10,534 bases of DNA from Dehalococcoidia bacterium (GCA_030626915.1 DAOUTC010000029.1:1-10534); one strand, 5' to 3'. Positions 1-6,743 are shown, counted from the stretch's first letter. Translations and numbers: made by a program. The notes: generated from the sequence alone by a model not told the origin.

Positions 1-519
1 CACCCTAATAGACCACATGTAGAAGATTGGGTTGTAGACTTCAACCATGAAAAGCCAACTATTTTGAGAAATGTTCCTGAGTCTCAGCGTGTTGAGTTAT
101 TAGATTCTCTTCTGGATGCTTCTCCAAACGAAGTGCTACAATCTCATCCTTCTCGTTCCTTATGTCTTATTAAGCCTGAGGAGATAAAGAGGGTGATTTT
201 TGATCCAGGCATTCGCTATGGCAAATATGAGGCACGCATCGTCTTTAATTTTGCTGGGCAAAATTATCTAGGCACTCCCAAAAGTCCAGGGCTTCCTTGC
301 ACTGATTTGAAATTCCGAGTGTTAGGGAAAAGATTACTTGAAGAAAAAGCCAATATCGTTAATTTGAATGGAGAACAACTTAAAGAGCTGCTTCACTTTG
401 AAAAGGTTTACCTGGCTATAGGGTTAGGGCGTGAGTATAAAGGTAAAAATTGGCCTATGGTTCTTGGCTTTCATACCATTCCAGATTATACTGCCTATGT
501 TGACTTTAGCTCGCCTTAA
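1..519 (+). CDS. Probable dual OB domain-containing protein, 3' part only
   Basis: The reading frame is open from the first base of the window to the TAA at 517-519, so this is the C-terminal ~172 residues of a longer protein. The first in-window ATG or TTG codons are internal. The visible part begins HPNRPHVEDWVVDF and ends with GKNWPMVLGFHTIPDY. This pattern of an early RPxxEDW and a late W-P-x-V-x-G-x-H-x-x-P-DY resembles, from memory, the family annotated as dual OB-containing domain proteins, small putative nucleic-acid-binding proteins of unknown role. No signal peptide, membrane helix or catalytic motif is visible in this part. The DUF72 gene starts 10 bp downstream with its SD overlapping this stop codon, so the two are very likely co-transcribed and perhaps translationally coupled. 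The family name is a moderate-confidence recollection; that the gene is real and partial is much more secure. Confidence 0.6.
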   Translation, partial: HPNRPHVEDWVVDFNHEKPTILRNVPESQRVELLDSLLDASPNEVLQSHPSRSLCLIKPEEIKRVIFDPGIRYGKYEARIVFNFAGQNYLGTPKSPGLPCTDLKFRVLGKRLLEEKANIVNLNGEQLKELLHFEKVYLAIGLGREYKGKNWPMVLGFHTIPDYTAYVDFSSP

Positions 520-529
520 GAGGATTAAA

Positions 530-1264
530 GTGGCATCACCAAAACATTATATCGGCTGTAGTGGCTGGCATTATGACCATTGGCGTATCCTTTATTACCC
601 TAAAGGACTACCTAAGTCGAAATGGCTGCAATTTTATGCTAAGCAATTTAACACTGTGGAGCTTAACAACAGTTTTTACCATCTCCCCTCTGAGACAGCT
701 TTTGTCACCTGGCGGGAATCTTCACCCGAGAACTTCATCTTTGCCGTTAAAGTAAGCCGATTCATTACTCACATTAAAAGGTTGAAGAATTTAGGCTCAG
801 CAGTAGAAAATTTCCTATCACGGGCTTGCTTGCTGCAAGATAAGCTAGGCCCCCTTCTATACCAACTACCACCTAATATGAAGCGCAACGACGAAGTACT
901 GGAAAGTTTCCTATCTTCACTGCCTCAAAAATATCAGCATGTGTTTGAATTTCGCCACGAATCCTGGCTTGATGACTTTGTCTTCCGTATTTTGCAGCAA
1001 TATAATGCTGGCTTGTGCGTTTTTGATATGCCTGGCTTTACTTGTCCTCTTGTAGCTACGAGCGACTTTGCCTATCTCCGTTTTCATGGTAGTGCTAGCT
1101 TATACTCAAGCTGTTACTCTAACGAAGAGCTTTCCCGGTGGGCACAAAAAATTGCTCGATTAAGTAAAAAAGTCAAAGCTGTTTATATCTACTTCAATAA
1201 CGATGCTGAGGCTTTCGCTGTAAAAAATGCCTTGACTTTAATAAAGTTTATAAATATTGCTTGA
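530..1264 (+). CDS. DUF72 domain-containing protein (YecE-like)
   Basis: A 244-residue protein of the DUF72/YecE family, which has a TIM-barrel-like fold and no settled biochemical function. Family hallmarks appear in order: YIGCSGWHYDHW near the N-terminus, FNTVELNNSFYHLP, FAVKVSRFITH, LGPLLYQLPP, FEFRHESW, the acidic VFDMPG segment, YLRFHG, and a C-terminal YIYFNND segment followed by the usual A-x-x-NA helix. The length is normal for a complete protein. I chose the GTG at 530 because AAGAGG (518-523) sits 6 bp upstream and the family N-terminus begins a few residues later. The frame stays open back to an ATG at 431, but that would add a hydrophobic stretch overlapping the upstream gene and foreign to the family. 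It follows the dual-OB-type gene by 10 bp and its 3' end overlaps uvrC on the other strand by 17 bp. The role is unknown. Confidence 0.88.
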   Translation: MASPKHYIGCSGWHYDHWRILYYPKGLPKSKWLQFYAKQFNTVELNNSFYHLPSETAFVTWRESSPENFIFAVKVSRFITHIKRLKNLGSAVENFLSRACLLQDKLGPLLYQLPPNMKRNDEVLESFLSSLPQKYQHVFEFRHESWLDDFVFRILQQYNAGLCVFDMPGFTCPLVATSDFAYLRFHGSASLYSSCYSNEELSRWAQKIARLSKKVKAVYIYFNNDAEAFAVKNALTLIKFINIA

Positions 1265-3131
1265 CCTTCCGAGCTAAAACTGAGGGTATCCCTTCCGTTT
1301 GATTAATTTCCTCAATAGAAGCTTCTCTAATAGCTTCGATCGAGCCAAACTTCTTTATCAGAGCCCTCTTTCGTTTTGGTCCGATACCGGGAATACCATC
1401 TAGAATGGAAGCCATACCCTCCTTGCGCCGTAGTTTTTTATGGTAACTTATGGCAAAGCGATGTGCCTCGTCTCTGGCCCTTTGAAGTATATGGAGCGCG
1501 GGAGAATCCCTGGGTATGTCAACCGGGTCAGGCTTACCGGATATGAAGACATCCTCCTTTTCTTTAGCCAGACTAGCCATAGGAATAGAATCAATTCCTA
1601 GCTCCTGTTTTACCTCTAAAGCAGCATTGAGATGCCCCTTGCCACCATCAATAAGAACAAGGTCAGGCATAATTGCCCAGCTGTCTTTCTGTAAGTTTGC
1701 TTCGTCACTATCGCTTCTTGCCATGACAGCCCTCTTGAAACGTCGCCTTAATATCTCTTGAATCATGGCATAATCATCAGCCCCTGCTACCATTTTCACT
1801 CGAAAACGACGATAGAGACTTGGTTTGGGCAAGCCTTTTTCCAGAACAACCATACTGCCCACAGCCAGAGCACCCCGAATATCAGAAATATCATAACCCT
1901 CTATCCTCAGAGGGATTCGTGGTAAGGAGAGTCTATCTTTCAGCTCTTGCAAGCCGGAAGTTATAACTTCTAAATTTACCTGTTTAGCCTTGGCCAATAG
2001 CAAACCTTTATCGGCATTCTCAGCTACCATGTTTACCAGCTTTTTCTTGACTCCTCGCCGTGGCACTTGAACTTTTACACTGCTTCCCTTCCGCTGTTTA
2101 AGCCACTCAGAAAGCACTGTCATTTCGCTTACTGGATATTGAAGAAATATCACTGATGGTATAAATGAAGCAGAGGCATAATATTGCTTTACGAAACTCG
2201 TCATTATCTGCTCCGGTTTTTCATCATGAGTACCTTCCATAATAAAATGGTCTCTACCGACAAGTTTATTATTGCGAATAAAAAAAAGCTCTATATAAGC
2301 TTGTCTCTCGTCCTGCGCTAAAGCAATGATGTCTTGTTCCCCTTTAGCCATGATAGCAATCCTCTGGCCCTCTATAACTCTCTCTATTGCTTGAATTTGG
2401 TCACGAAGCAAAGATGCTTTTTCAAATTGGAGCTGCTGGACTGCTGCCCGCATCTTCCTTTTCAGCTCGTGAAGCACTAGCTCCTGTTTGCCCTCCAGAA
2501 ATAAAATAACCTGGTTTATTACCTCCCAATATTCTTGTTTGCTCGTAGCGCCAATACATGGGCCCAGGCAGCGATGAATATAGTAATCAAGGCAAGGTCG
2601 TCTATCCTTACCATCAATGAACCTGATACAAGAGCGAAAAGGAAAGAGCTCCTTTATTAACTTCAAAGTTTTACGTACTGAGCCAGCGCTGGCAAAAGGC
2701 CCAAAGTATCTGGCTCCATCGTCTTTAAATCGGCGAGTGATGTAAATACTTGGCCAATCTTCATTGATGGCTACCTTGAGGTAGGGAAAGGTTTTATCGT
2801 CTTTAAGTCGTACATTGTATCTGGGATGATATTTCTTTATGAGGTTGCATTCTAAGATGAGCGCTTCTTGCTCAGAGTCAGTAACTACAAATTCAAGTTC
2901 TCTTATCCTACACACTAGCCGCTGAATCTTCGATGACGAGCCACTGGAGGCACCAAAGTAGCTCCTTACCCTATTACTTAAATTGGCAGCCTTACCTACA
3001 TAGATAACCTTACCTTGCTCATCCTTGAATAAATACACCCCTGGACTTGCCGGCAGGGCTTTTAATTGTTCTTCCAGTTGTGTTAACCTCACAGTAAATT
3101 TAATTGTAACAGGAAACCTAGATACGGACAA
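1248..3131 (-). CDS. uvrC: Excinuclease ABC subunit C (UvrC)
   Basis: UvrC makes both incisions flanking a DNA lesion after UvrA/UvrB recognition in nucleotide excision repair (cytoplasmic). All domains are present in a 627-residue protein. The GIY-YIG nuclease spans about residues 28-105 (PGVYLF, VIYVGKAANL). A four-cysteine cluster at C168, C180, C188 and C192 matches the conserved UvrC cysteines that bind iron-sulfur. The UVR domain that contacts UvrB is at ~215-250. The RNase H-like nuclease domain has YDISDIRG (D414), LIDGGKG (D495) and RDEAHRFA (H557). Tandem helix-hairpin-helix motifs occupy ~575-625 (GIPGIGPKRKRALIKKFGS). Residues ~469-484 are an unusual insertion that reads like a translated dispersed repeat (separate entry). 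The start is uncertain: TTG at 3131 gives 627 residues, while GTG at 3092 gives 614 and begins just before the conserved region. Neither has a clear SD. The gene is divergent from the Xer-like gene. Confidence 0.96.
   Translation of the reverse strand: MSVSRFPVTIKFTVRLTQLEEQLKALPASPGVYLFKDEQGKVIYVGKAANLSNRVRSYFGASSGSSSKIQRLVCRIRELEFVVTDSEQEALILECNLIKKYHPRYNVRLKDDKTFPYLKVAINEDWPSIYITRRFKDDGARYFGPFASAGSVRKTLKLIKELFPFRSCIRFIDGKDRRPCLDYYIHRCLGPCIGATSKQEYWEVINQVILFLEGKQELVLHELKRKMRAAVQQLQFEKASLLRDQIQAIERVIEGQRIAIMAKGEQDIIALAQDERQAYIELFFIRNNKLVGRDHFIMEGTHDEKPEQIMTSFVKQYYASASFIPSVIFLQYPVSEMTVLSEWLKQRKGSSVKVQVPRRGVKKKLVNMVAENADKGLLLAKAKQVNLEVITSGLQELKDRLSLPRIPLRIEGYDISDIRGALAVGSMVVLEKGLPKPSLYRRFRVKMVAGADDYAMIQEILRRRFKRAVMARSDSDEANLQKDSWAIMPDLVLIDGGKGHLNAALEVKQELGIDSIPMASLAKEKEDVFISGKPDPVDIPRDSPALHILQRARDEAHRFAISYHKKLRRKEGMASILDGIPGIGPKRKRALIKKFGSIEAIREASIEEINQTEGIPSVLARKVKQYL
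1680..1727 (-). repeat. Dispersed palindromic-type repeat half, inserted in frame in uvrC
   Basis: On the minus strand this segment starts GTCATGGCAAGAAGCGATAG and continues with tGACGAAGCAAaCT. It closely resembles, from memory, the widespread repeat half starting GTCATTGCGAGGAGCGA and ending GACGAAGCAATCT, found in many bacterial genomes. It translates as VMARSDSDEANLQKDS, the familiar MARSDSDEA readout of that repeat. It lies between the conserved LRRRFKRA and W-x-x-MPDLVLIDGG segments of UvrC, where homologues carry a variable linker. Only one arm is recognisable; the expected mirror arm has decayed or was never present. Confidence 0.65.
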
Positions 3132-3145
3132 AATGGTCTGAGTTA

Positions 3146-3154
3146 TGTTAAAAT
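3146..3154 (+). promoter_or_regulatory. Putative extended -10 promoter of the Xer-like gene
   Basis: TGTTAAAAT is an extended -10 element (TGn followed by TAAAAT). A weak -35 CGGACA lies at 3125-3130, 18 bp upstream. Transcription would begin at about 3161, essentially at the ATG at 3162, which has no SD, so the first gene of the run may be leaderless. The whole divergent spacer to uvrC is only 30 bp if uvrC starts at 3131. The minus-strand TAACAT at 3145-3150 could be an overlapping uvrC -10 element. Confidence 0.35.
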
Positions 3155-3161
3155 AAATTTA

Positions 3162-4016
3162 ATGAAAGAAGATATTGAAGCTTTTCTTGAGTATCTAGCT
3201 ACGAAAAAAGATTGCTCCCAGAATACCTTAGCTGCTTATCGTAATGACTTGGGCCAGCTAATAACTTACACTGAGGCAGAGAGAGCAAGGGGAATAATTA
3301 AGTCAAGTGGCGAGCTTTTAAAGAGCTATCTGCTTAGCCTTAGGGAGAAAAGATATTCCCCGGCTACAGTAGCTCGCAAGATAGCCTCAGCCAAATCCTT
3401 TTTCAAATTTATGGTTGACTCAGGCAAGTTAAAGGAGAACCCAACACAAAATTTAGCTTCTCCTCGAATTGCCAAGCATGTACCTAGATTCTTGTCTCTG
3501 TCTGAGTACTGCCGTTTGCTAGCAGAGCCGGCGAGGTTATCTACCCCGGAGGCTAAGAGAACTGTAGTGATGCTAGAGTTACTTTACGCCACCGGTTTGC
3601 GTGCCACTGAACTCGTATCTTTAAACGTAAAAGACGTTGACTTGGAGCACTCCTGTGTATGCTGTGTTCACGGTGGCTCCAAAAGGCGAATCCCTTTTGA
3701 CCACCATATAAACCAGCTATTAAGAAATTTCCTTAAGCATGACAGGCTTGATTTATTATACAATCAAAAGGAAGAGGCATTATTTCTCAATCGGCGTGGC
3801 GGCCGGCTTACCCGACAGGGATTCTGGCAGATTGTCAAGAACTATGCCTCTAAGGCAGGACTTAGTAATAAGATTACGCCGGGTATTCTGCGCCACAGCT
3901 TCGCAGCACGTAAGTTACAAAGTGGTGCAGACCTTCAATCTGTTCAGCAAGCCTTGGGTCATGCCTACATTTCCAGCACTAGAATTTATAAGCGGCCCTT
4001 GTCTTCACTGAGGTGA
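3162..4016 (+). CDS. Tyrosine recombinase, XerC/XerD-like
   Basis: A 284-residue site-specific tyrosine recombinase, slightly shorter than typical XerC/XerD (~295-310). The N-terminal SAM-like core-binding domain spans ~1-90 (FLEYLATKKDCSQNTLAAYRNDL, then RYSPATVARKIASAKSFFKF). The catalytic domain follows. In XerD terms the residues are R147 (ATGLRATEL), K174 (GGSKRRIPF), R244 (ILRHSFAA), H267 (ALGHAYIS) and the nucleophile Y276 (TRIY). The H-to-Y spacing of 9 is canonical. The odd point is that the histidine of the HxxR motif is replaced by glycine: TPGILRHSF (G241) where TPHxLRHSF is expected. Start ATG 3162 has no visible SD and may be leaderless. The stop overlaps the SD of the next gene. 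It is chromosomally embedded beside uvrC and heads a housekeeping-like gene run, which favours a resident Xer-type role over a mobile element. Whether it performs dif resolution is unproven, so no symbol is given. Confidence 0.9.
   Translation: MKEDIEAFLEYLATKKDCSQNTLAAYRNDLGQLITYTEAERARGIIKSSGELLKSYLLSLREKRYSPATVARKIASAKSFFKFMVDSGKLKENPTQNLASPRIAKHVPRFLSLSEYCRLLAEPARLSTPEAKRTVVMLELLYATGLRATELVSLNVKDVDLEHSCVCCVHGGSKRRIPFDHHINQLLRNFLKHDRLDLLYNQKEEALFLNRRGGRLTRQGFWQIVKNYASKAGLSNKITPGILRHSFAARKLQSGADLQSVQQALGHAYISSTRIYKRPLSSLR
4010..4016 (+). promoter_or_regulatory. Ribosome binding site overlapping the upstream stop codon
   Basis: GAGGTGA, a strong SD, contains the TGA stop of the Xer-like gene and lies 6 bp before the ATG at 4023. 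This fixes the start of the small membrane protein and suggests translational coupling. Confidence 0.75.
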
Positions 4017-4022
4017 CAAACA

Positions 4023-4268
4023 ATGCCTAAGAAATCGCGTCGCACTAAAGCGAAACGCCATGCTAGGTTAGCAAAAGAAATACAAAAAAAGTATTCCCCA
4101 CCACTCAAGCCAGCTGCAGTTGAACCTCAATTGCTAGCTAAGGTGTCTCCTAAGGGACAAGAGTCTATTGACCGCTATCAATATCTGATGCCCGAGCTAC
4201 GACGCATTGGCATTCTTGCTGGAGCAATAATCTTAACTCTTATAGTGCTCTCTTTTGTCCTCGGCTAA
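4023..4268 (+). CDS. Small basic protein with C-terminal transmembrane helix, unknown function
   Basis: An 81-residue protein. The first ~23 residues are strongly basic (MPKKSRRTKAKRHARLAKEI). A proline-rich linker follows (SPPLKPAAVEP), then a conserved-looking segment around RYQYLMPELRRIG. A single hydrophobic helix ends the protein (residues ~62-80, ILAGAIILTLIVLSFVLG). By the positive-inside rule the N-terminus should be cytoplasmic with a tail-anchored topology. The excellent SD (GAGGTGA, 6 bp before ATG) and tight packing between the recombinase gene and pcm argue that it is a real gene. I do not recognise a named family. The basic tail could bind nucleic acid or anionic lipid, but that is inference from charge alone. 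Confidence 0.8.
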   Translation: MPKKSRRTKAKRHARLAKEIQKKYSPPLKPAAVEPQLLAKVSPKGQESIDRYQYLMPELRRIGILAGAIILTLIVLSFVLG

Positions 4269-4286
4269 TATTCTTGATTTTGATTG

Positions 4287-4925
4287 ATGAACAATCTAGA
4301 AGCAGCCAAAGCTGACTTAATTAGAAATCTTAGCTGGGAGATTGCCGATAAGCGTGTGATTGAGGCTATGAAGCGTGTTCCACGCGAAGCCTTCGTGCCT
4401 CAAGAATATTACTATGCTGCCTATGAGGATAGACCACTAAGCATTGGTTTTGGGCAAACTATTTCTCAACCTTTCATTGTAGCTCTGATGATACAAGCCT
4501 TGGAGCTTAAAGGCGGCGAAAAAGTCCTAGAGTTAGGTACGGGAAGTGGCTATGAAGCTGCCATACTAGCTGAGCTAGCCAGGCAAGTAATTACTGTAGA
4601 ACGTATACCTGAGCTAGTGGGGTCAGCCAAGCAAGCTCTAGAAAAACTTGGCTACTCCAATATCAAAGTTCACCTCGCTGGCAGGACTCTAGGTTGGCTG
4701 GAAGATGCGCCCTATGATGCCATCATAGTTTCTGCTGGCGCTCCTTCTATTCCTCAAATCTTGCTGGGACAGTTATCCTGGGGTGGACGATTGGTAATTC
4801 CTGTGGGCTCTCGCTGGCAGCAAGAGCTGATGAAGGTTACTAAGCTCAAAGAAGGAAACAAGGTAGAAAACCTTGGCGCCTGCTATTTTGTGTCGCTTAT
4901 TGGCAAAGGCGCCTGGGAAGAATAA
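4287..4925 (+). CDS. pcm: Protein-L-isoaspartate O-methyltransferase
   Basis: A 212-residue SAM-dependent methyltransferase that repairs L-isoaspartyl residues in aged proteins by methylating their alpha-carboxyl group (cytoplasmic). The family signature is complete at the N-terminus: VPREAFVP at ~32-39, then the active-site segment SIGFGQTISQPFIVA (~52-66). SAM-binding motif I is VLELGTGSGYEAAILA (~80-95), motif II is VITVERIPEL, and PYDAIIVSAGAP and GGRLVIPVG follow. The C-terminus ends in LIGKGAW, usual for the family. The loop normally reading GDGTLGW here reads AGRTLGW, so the conserved acidic residue after motif II is lost, a possible sign of altered SAM binding. A TTG directly precedes the ATG (4284); I chose the ATG because neither has an SD. 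It sits 18 bp after the small membrane protein gene and 17 bp before the nitroreductase gene. Confidence 0.93.
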   Translation: MNNLEAAKADLIRNLSWEIADKRVIEAMKRVPREAFVPQEYYYAAYEDRPLSIGFGQTISQPFIVALMIQALELKGGEKVLELGTGSGYEAAILAELARQVITVERIPELVGSAKQALEKLGYSNIKVHLAGRTLGWLEDAPYDAIIVSAGAPSIPQILLGQLSWGGRLVIPVGSRWQQELMKVTKLKEGNKVENLGACYFVSLIGKGAWEE

Positions 4926-4942
4926 GAGGAGGTAAATGTTAT

Positions 4943-5494
4943 ATGGAAGTGCTTGAAGCAATACGAACAAGACGTAGTATTCGTCATTACAAGCCTGACC
5001 CCGTACCCGAAGAGGATATCAATGCGATTCTGGAAGCAGCTCGCTGGGCACCTTCATGGAGGAACAATCAGTGCTGGAGATTCATAATAGTTAAGGATAA
5101 GGAAAGGAAAGCTCTATTGGCTAGCACTCTGCCATCCTGGAACCGAGCCCAATCAGCTATCAAAGAGGCACCTGTAGTCATTGTGGCCTGTGCTGAATTA
5201 GGTAAATCTGGTTTTCACGAAGGTAAGGTAGCCACAAACAAAGGTGAATGGTGGTATATGTTTGATGTAGCTTTGGCCATGCAGAACCTCACTTTAGCCG
5301 CTCACTCACTTGGCCTGGGAACTGTACACATAGGTGCTTTCGATGCCCAGAAGGTGGCTCAGCTTTTAGCTGTGCCACAAGGTGTAGCCGTGGTTGAGAT
5401 GGCTCTTTTAGGTTACCCCGCGGAAATAGGAAAGACGCCATCCAGGAAAGAACTTTCTGAATTGGTATTTTTTGAGAATTACGGTCAAAGATAA
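4943..5494 (+). CDS. Nitroreductase family protein (FMN-dependent)
   Basis: A 183-residue NAD(P)H:FMN oxidoreductase-fold protein of the nitroreductase family; these are usually soluble homodimers that reduce nitro groups, quinones or flavins. The N-terminal RTRRSIRHYKPDPV (residues 8-21) carries the arginine/serine FMN-phosphate contacts (R10, R11, S12, R14). APSWRNNQCWRFIIV (36-50) is the second flavin-binding loop. The mid-protein helix (WYMFDVALAMQNLTLAAH) and the GLGTVHIGAFD turn are typical. GYPAE...PSRKEL near the C-terminus supplies a further phosphate-binding arginine (R168). The start is well defined: AGGAGGT at 4927-4933 precedes the ATG at 4943 by 9 bp, and the ATG at 4935 leads to an early stop. 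The physiological substrate cannot be inferred. It is fourth in the co-directional run. Confidence 0.93.
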   Translation: MEVLEAIRTRRSIRHYKPDPVPEEDINAILEAARWAPSWRNNQCWRFIIVKDKERKALLASTLPSWNRAQSAIKEAPVVIVACAELGKSGFHEGKVATNKGEWWYMFDVALAMQNLTLAAHSLGLGTVHIGAFDAQKVAQLLAVPQGVAVVEMALLGYPAEIGKTPSRKELSELVFFENYGQR

Positions 5495-5520
5495 TCCTAA
5501 TAGGTAACTGGCAAATTGAG

Positions 5521-6654
5521 ATGTCATACCAGGTTGATATAACCATCGTTGGCGCTGGCGTGGTAGGTTTGGCCATAGCTTCGCAAGTAGCTAATGAGGA
5601 TAGAGATGTTTACGTGCTGGAAAAAAACGAAACATTCGGGCAAGAAGCAAGTAGCCGTAATAGCGAGGTCATTCACACAGGTATTTACTATCCCAAAGAT
5701 TCTCTAAAAGCAAAGACGTGTTTGGAAGGCAATACCCTTCTTTACGACCTGTGCCAAAAGCATGGAATAGGCTGTAAAAGGATAGGAAAAATCATAGTAG
5801 CAACCAATGATGCCGAGGCTGAGGAGCTACAAAAGCTGTATAACAGGGGCAAGGATAACGGTGTAGAGCTAAAAATGCTCTCCCACAGGAAAATGAGGCA
5901 ATTAGAACCAAATATGACAGGAGTTAGCGCTTTCCTCTCCCCATCTACAGGCATCATAGATTCACAGGCACTGATGAGATACTTCCTTGGGAAAGCTAGA
6001 GATAACGGTGCTCAAATAGCTTATAGAACGAAAGTCATCGGCGTAGACAAAATATCAGGTGGATATAAAGTCAGGGTGAAAGATAGCCAGGGCAGTTTCA
6101 GCTTTATAACCAAGGTGTTAATAAACTGCGCTGGCCTCCACAGTGATGAAGTAGCCAGGATGGTTGGGATAGATGTGGACGAAGCAGGCTATAAGCTGCA
6201 CTGGTGCAAAGGAGAATATTTCAGCGTGGGCAATGGTAAGAACAAGCTAGTTAGTAGACTGATATACCCCGTGCCCAAGGCTGGAGAAGGAGGCACTGGC
6301 ATTCATGTTACCTTAGACCTTAACGGAAGAATGCGTCTGGGCCCCAATGCTTATTATGTTGATGACATAGATTACTCTGTTGACAGCTTGCAAAGGAAGG
6401 CATTTTATGAGTCAGCGGTAAGATTTTTGCCATTTATAGAATACGCTGATTTAGAGCCCGAGATGGCTGGCATCAGGGCAAAACTTCAAGCGGAGGGAGA
6501 AGATTTTAGGGACTTCGTCATAAACCATGAATGTGACAAGGGTTTGCCCGGATTCATCAACTTGATTGGCATAGACTCCCCTGGTTTGACCAGTGCTCCG
6601 GCAATAGCCAGATATGTTAGCACTTTGCTGGAGGAAATATTAAGGAATTATTAA
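5521..6654 (+). CDS. FAD-dependent oxidoreductase, L-2-hydroxyglutarate oxidase type
   Basis: A 377-residue DAO-fold flavoprotein. The Rossmann FAD motif ITIVGAGVVGLAIA (residues 7-20) is followed at the end of strand 2 by E34 (YVLEKN). EASSRNSEVIHTGIYYP (42-58) is the signature shared with L-2-hydroxyglutarate dehydrogenase/oxidase (LhgO), where homologues read HNSGVIHSGIYY. The central KGEYFSV segment, LGPNAYYVDD and the C-terminal GIDSPGLTSAPAIARYV (FAD-contacting) also fit. By family, the likely reaction is oxidation of L-2-hydroxyglutarate to 2-oxoglutarate, passing electrons to quinone or O2; a related 2-hydroxyacid or glycerol-3-phosphate-like substrate is possible. The start ATG 5521 has only a weak upstream purine tract. 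It is last in the run, and its stop lies 2 bp from the 3' end of the convergent tRNA-Glu. No terminator hairpin is visible. Confidence 0.85.
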   Translation: MSYQVDITIVGAGVVGLAIASQVANEDRDVYVLEKNETFGQEASSRNSEVIHTGIYYPKDSLKAKTCLEGNTLLYDLCQKHGIGCKRIGKIIVATNDAEAEELQKLYNRGKDNGVELKMLSHRKMRQLEPNMTGVSAFLSPSTGIIDSQALMRYFLGKARDNGAQIAYRTKVIGVDKISGGYKVRVKDSQGSFSFITKVLINCAGLHSDEVARMVGIDVDEAGYKLHWCKGEYFSVGNGKNKLVSRLIYPVPKAGEGGTGIHVTLDLNGRMRLGPNAYYVDDIDYSVDSLQRKAFYESAVRFLPFIEYADLEPEMAGIRAKLQAEGEDFRDFVINHECDKGLPGFINLIGIDSPGLTSAPAIARYVSTLLEEILRNY

Positions 6655-6656
6655 AG

Positions 6657-6730
6657 TGCCCTCAAGGGGATTCGAACCCCTGATCTCCAGCTTGAAAGGC
6701 TGGCGTCCTAGGCCACTAGACGATGGGGGC
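6657..6730 (-). tRNA. tRNA-Glu (anticodon TTC)
   Basis: Read on the minus strand, the cloverleaf is: acceptor GCCCCCA with TGAGGGC, D arm GTCTAGTGGCCTAGGAC, anticodon stem CCAGC/GCTGG around loop CTTTCAA (anticodon TTC), T arm AGGGG-TTCGAAT-CCCCT, and discriminator A. The 3' CCA is not encoded (the next bases are CTT). The acceptor stem has one C-A mismatch at pair 5:68. It lies 13 bp downstream of argC on the same strand, with no room for its own promoter in the gap, so it is probably processed from the argC transcript. Confidence 0.93.
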
Positions 6731-6743
6731 AATATTAGACATT

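Noticed and set aside
431..529. N-terminal extension of the DUF72 gene to an ATG at 431
   Set aside because: It overlaps the upstream coding region by about 90 bp, adds a hydrophobic segment foreign to the family, and ignores the well-placed SD before the GTG at 530.
3162..4016. Recombinase considered as a phage or integron integrase marking a mobile island
   Set aside because: No adjacent att repeats, tRNA or phage genes are present; it has Xer-like size and sits directly between uvrC and housekeeping genes.
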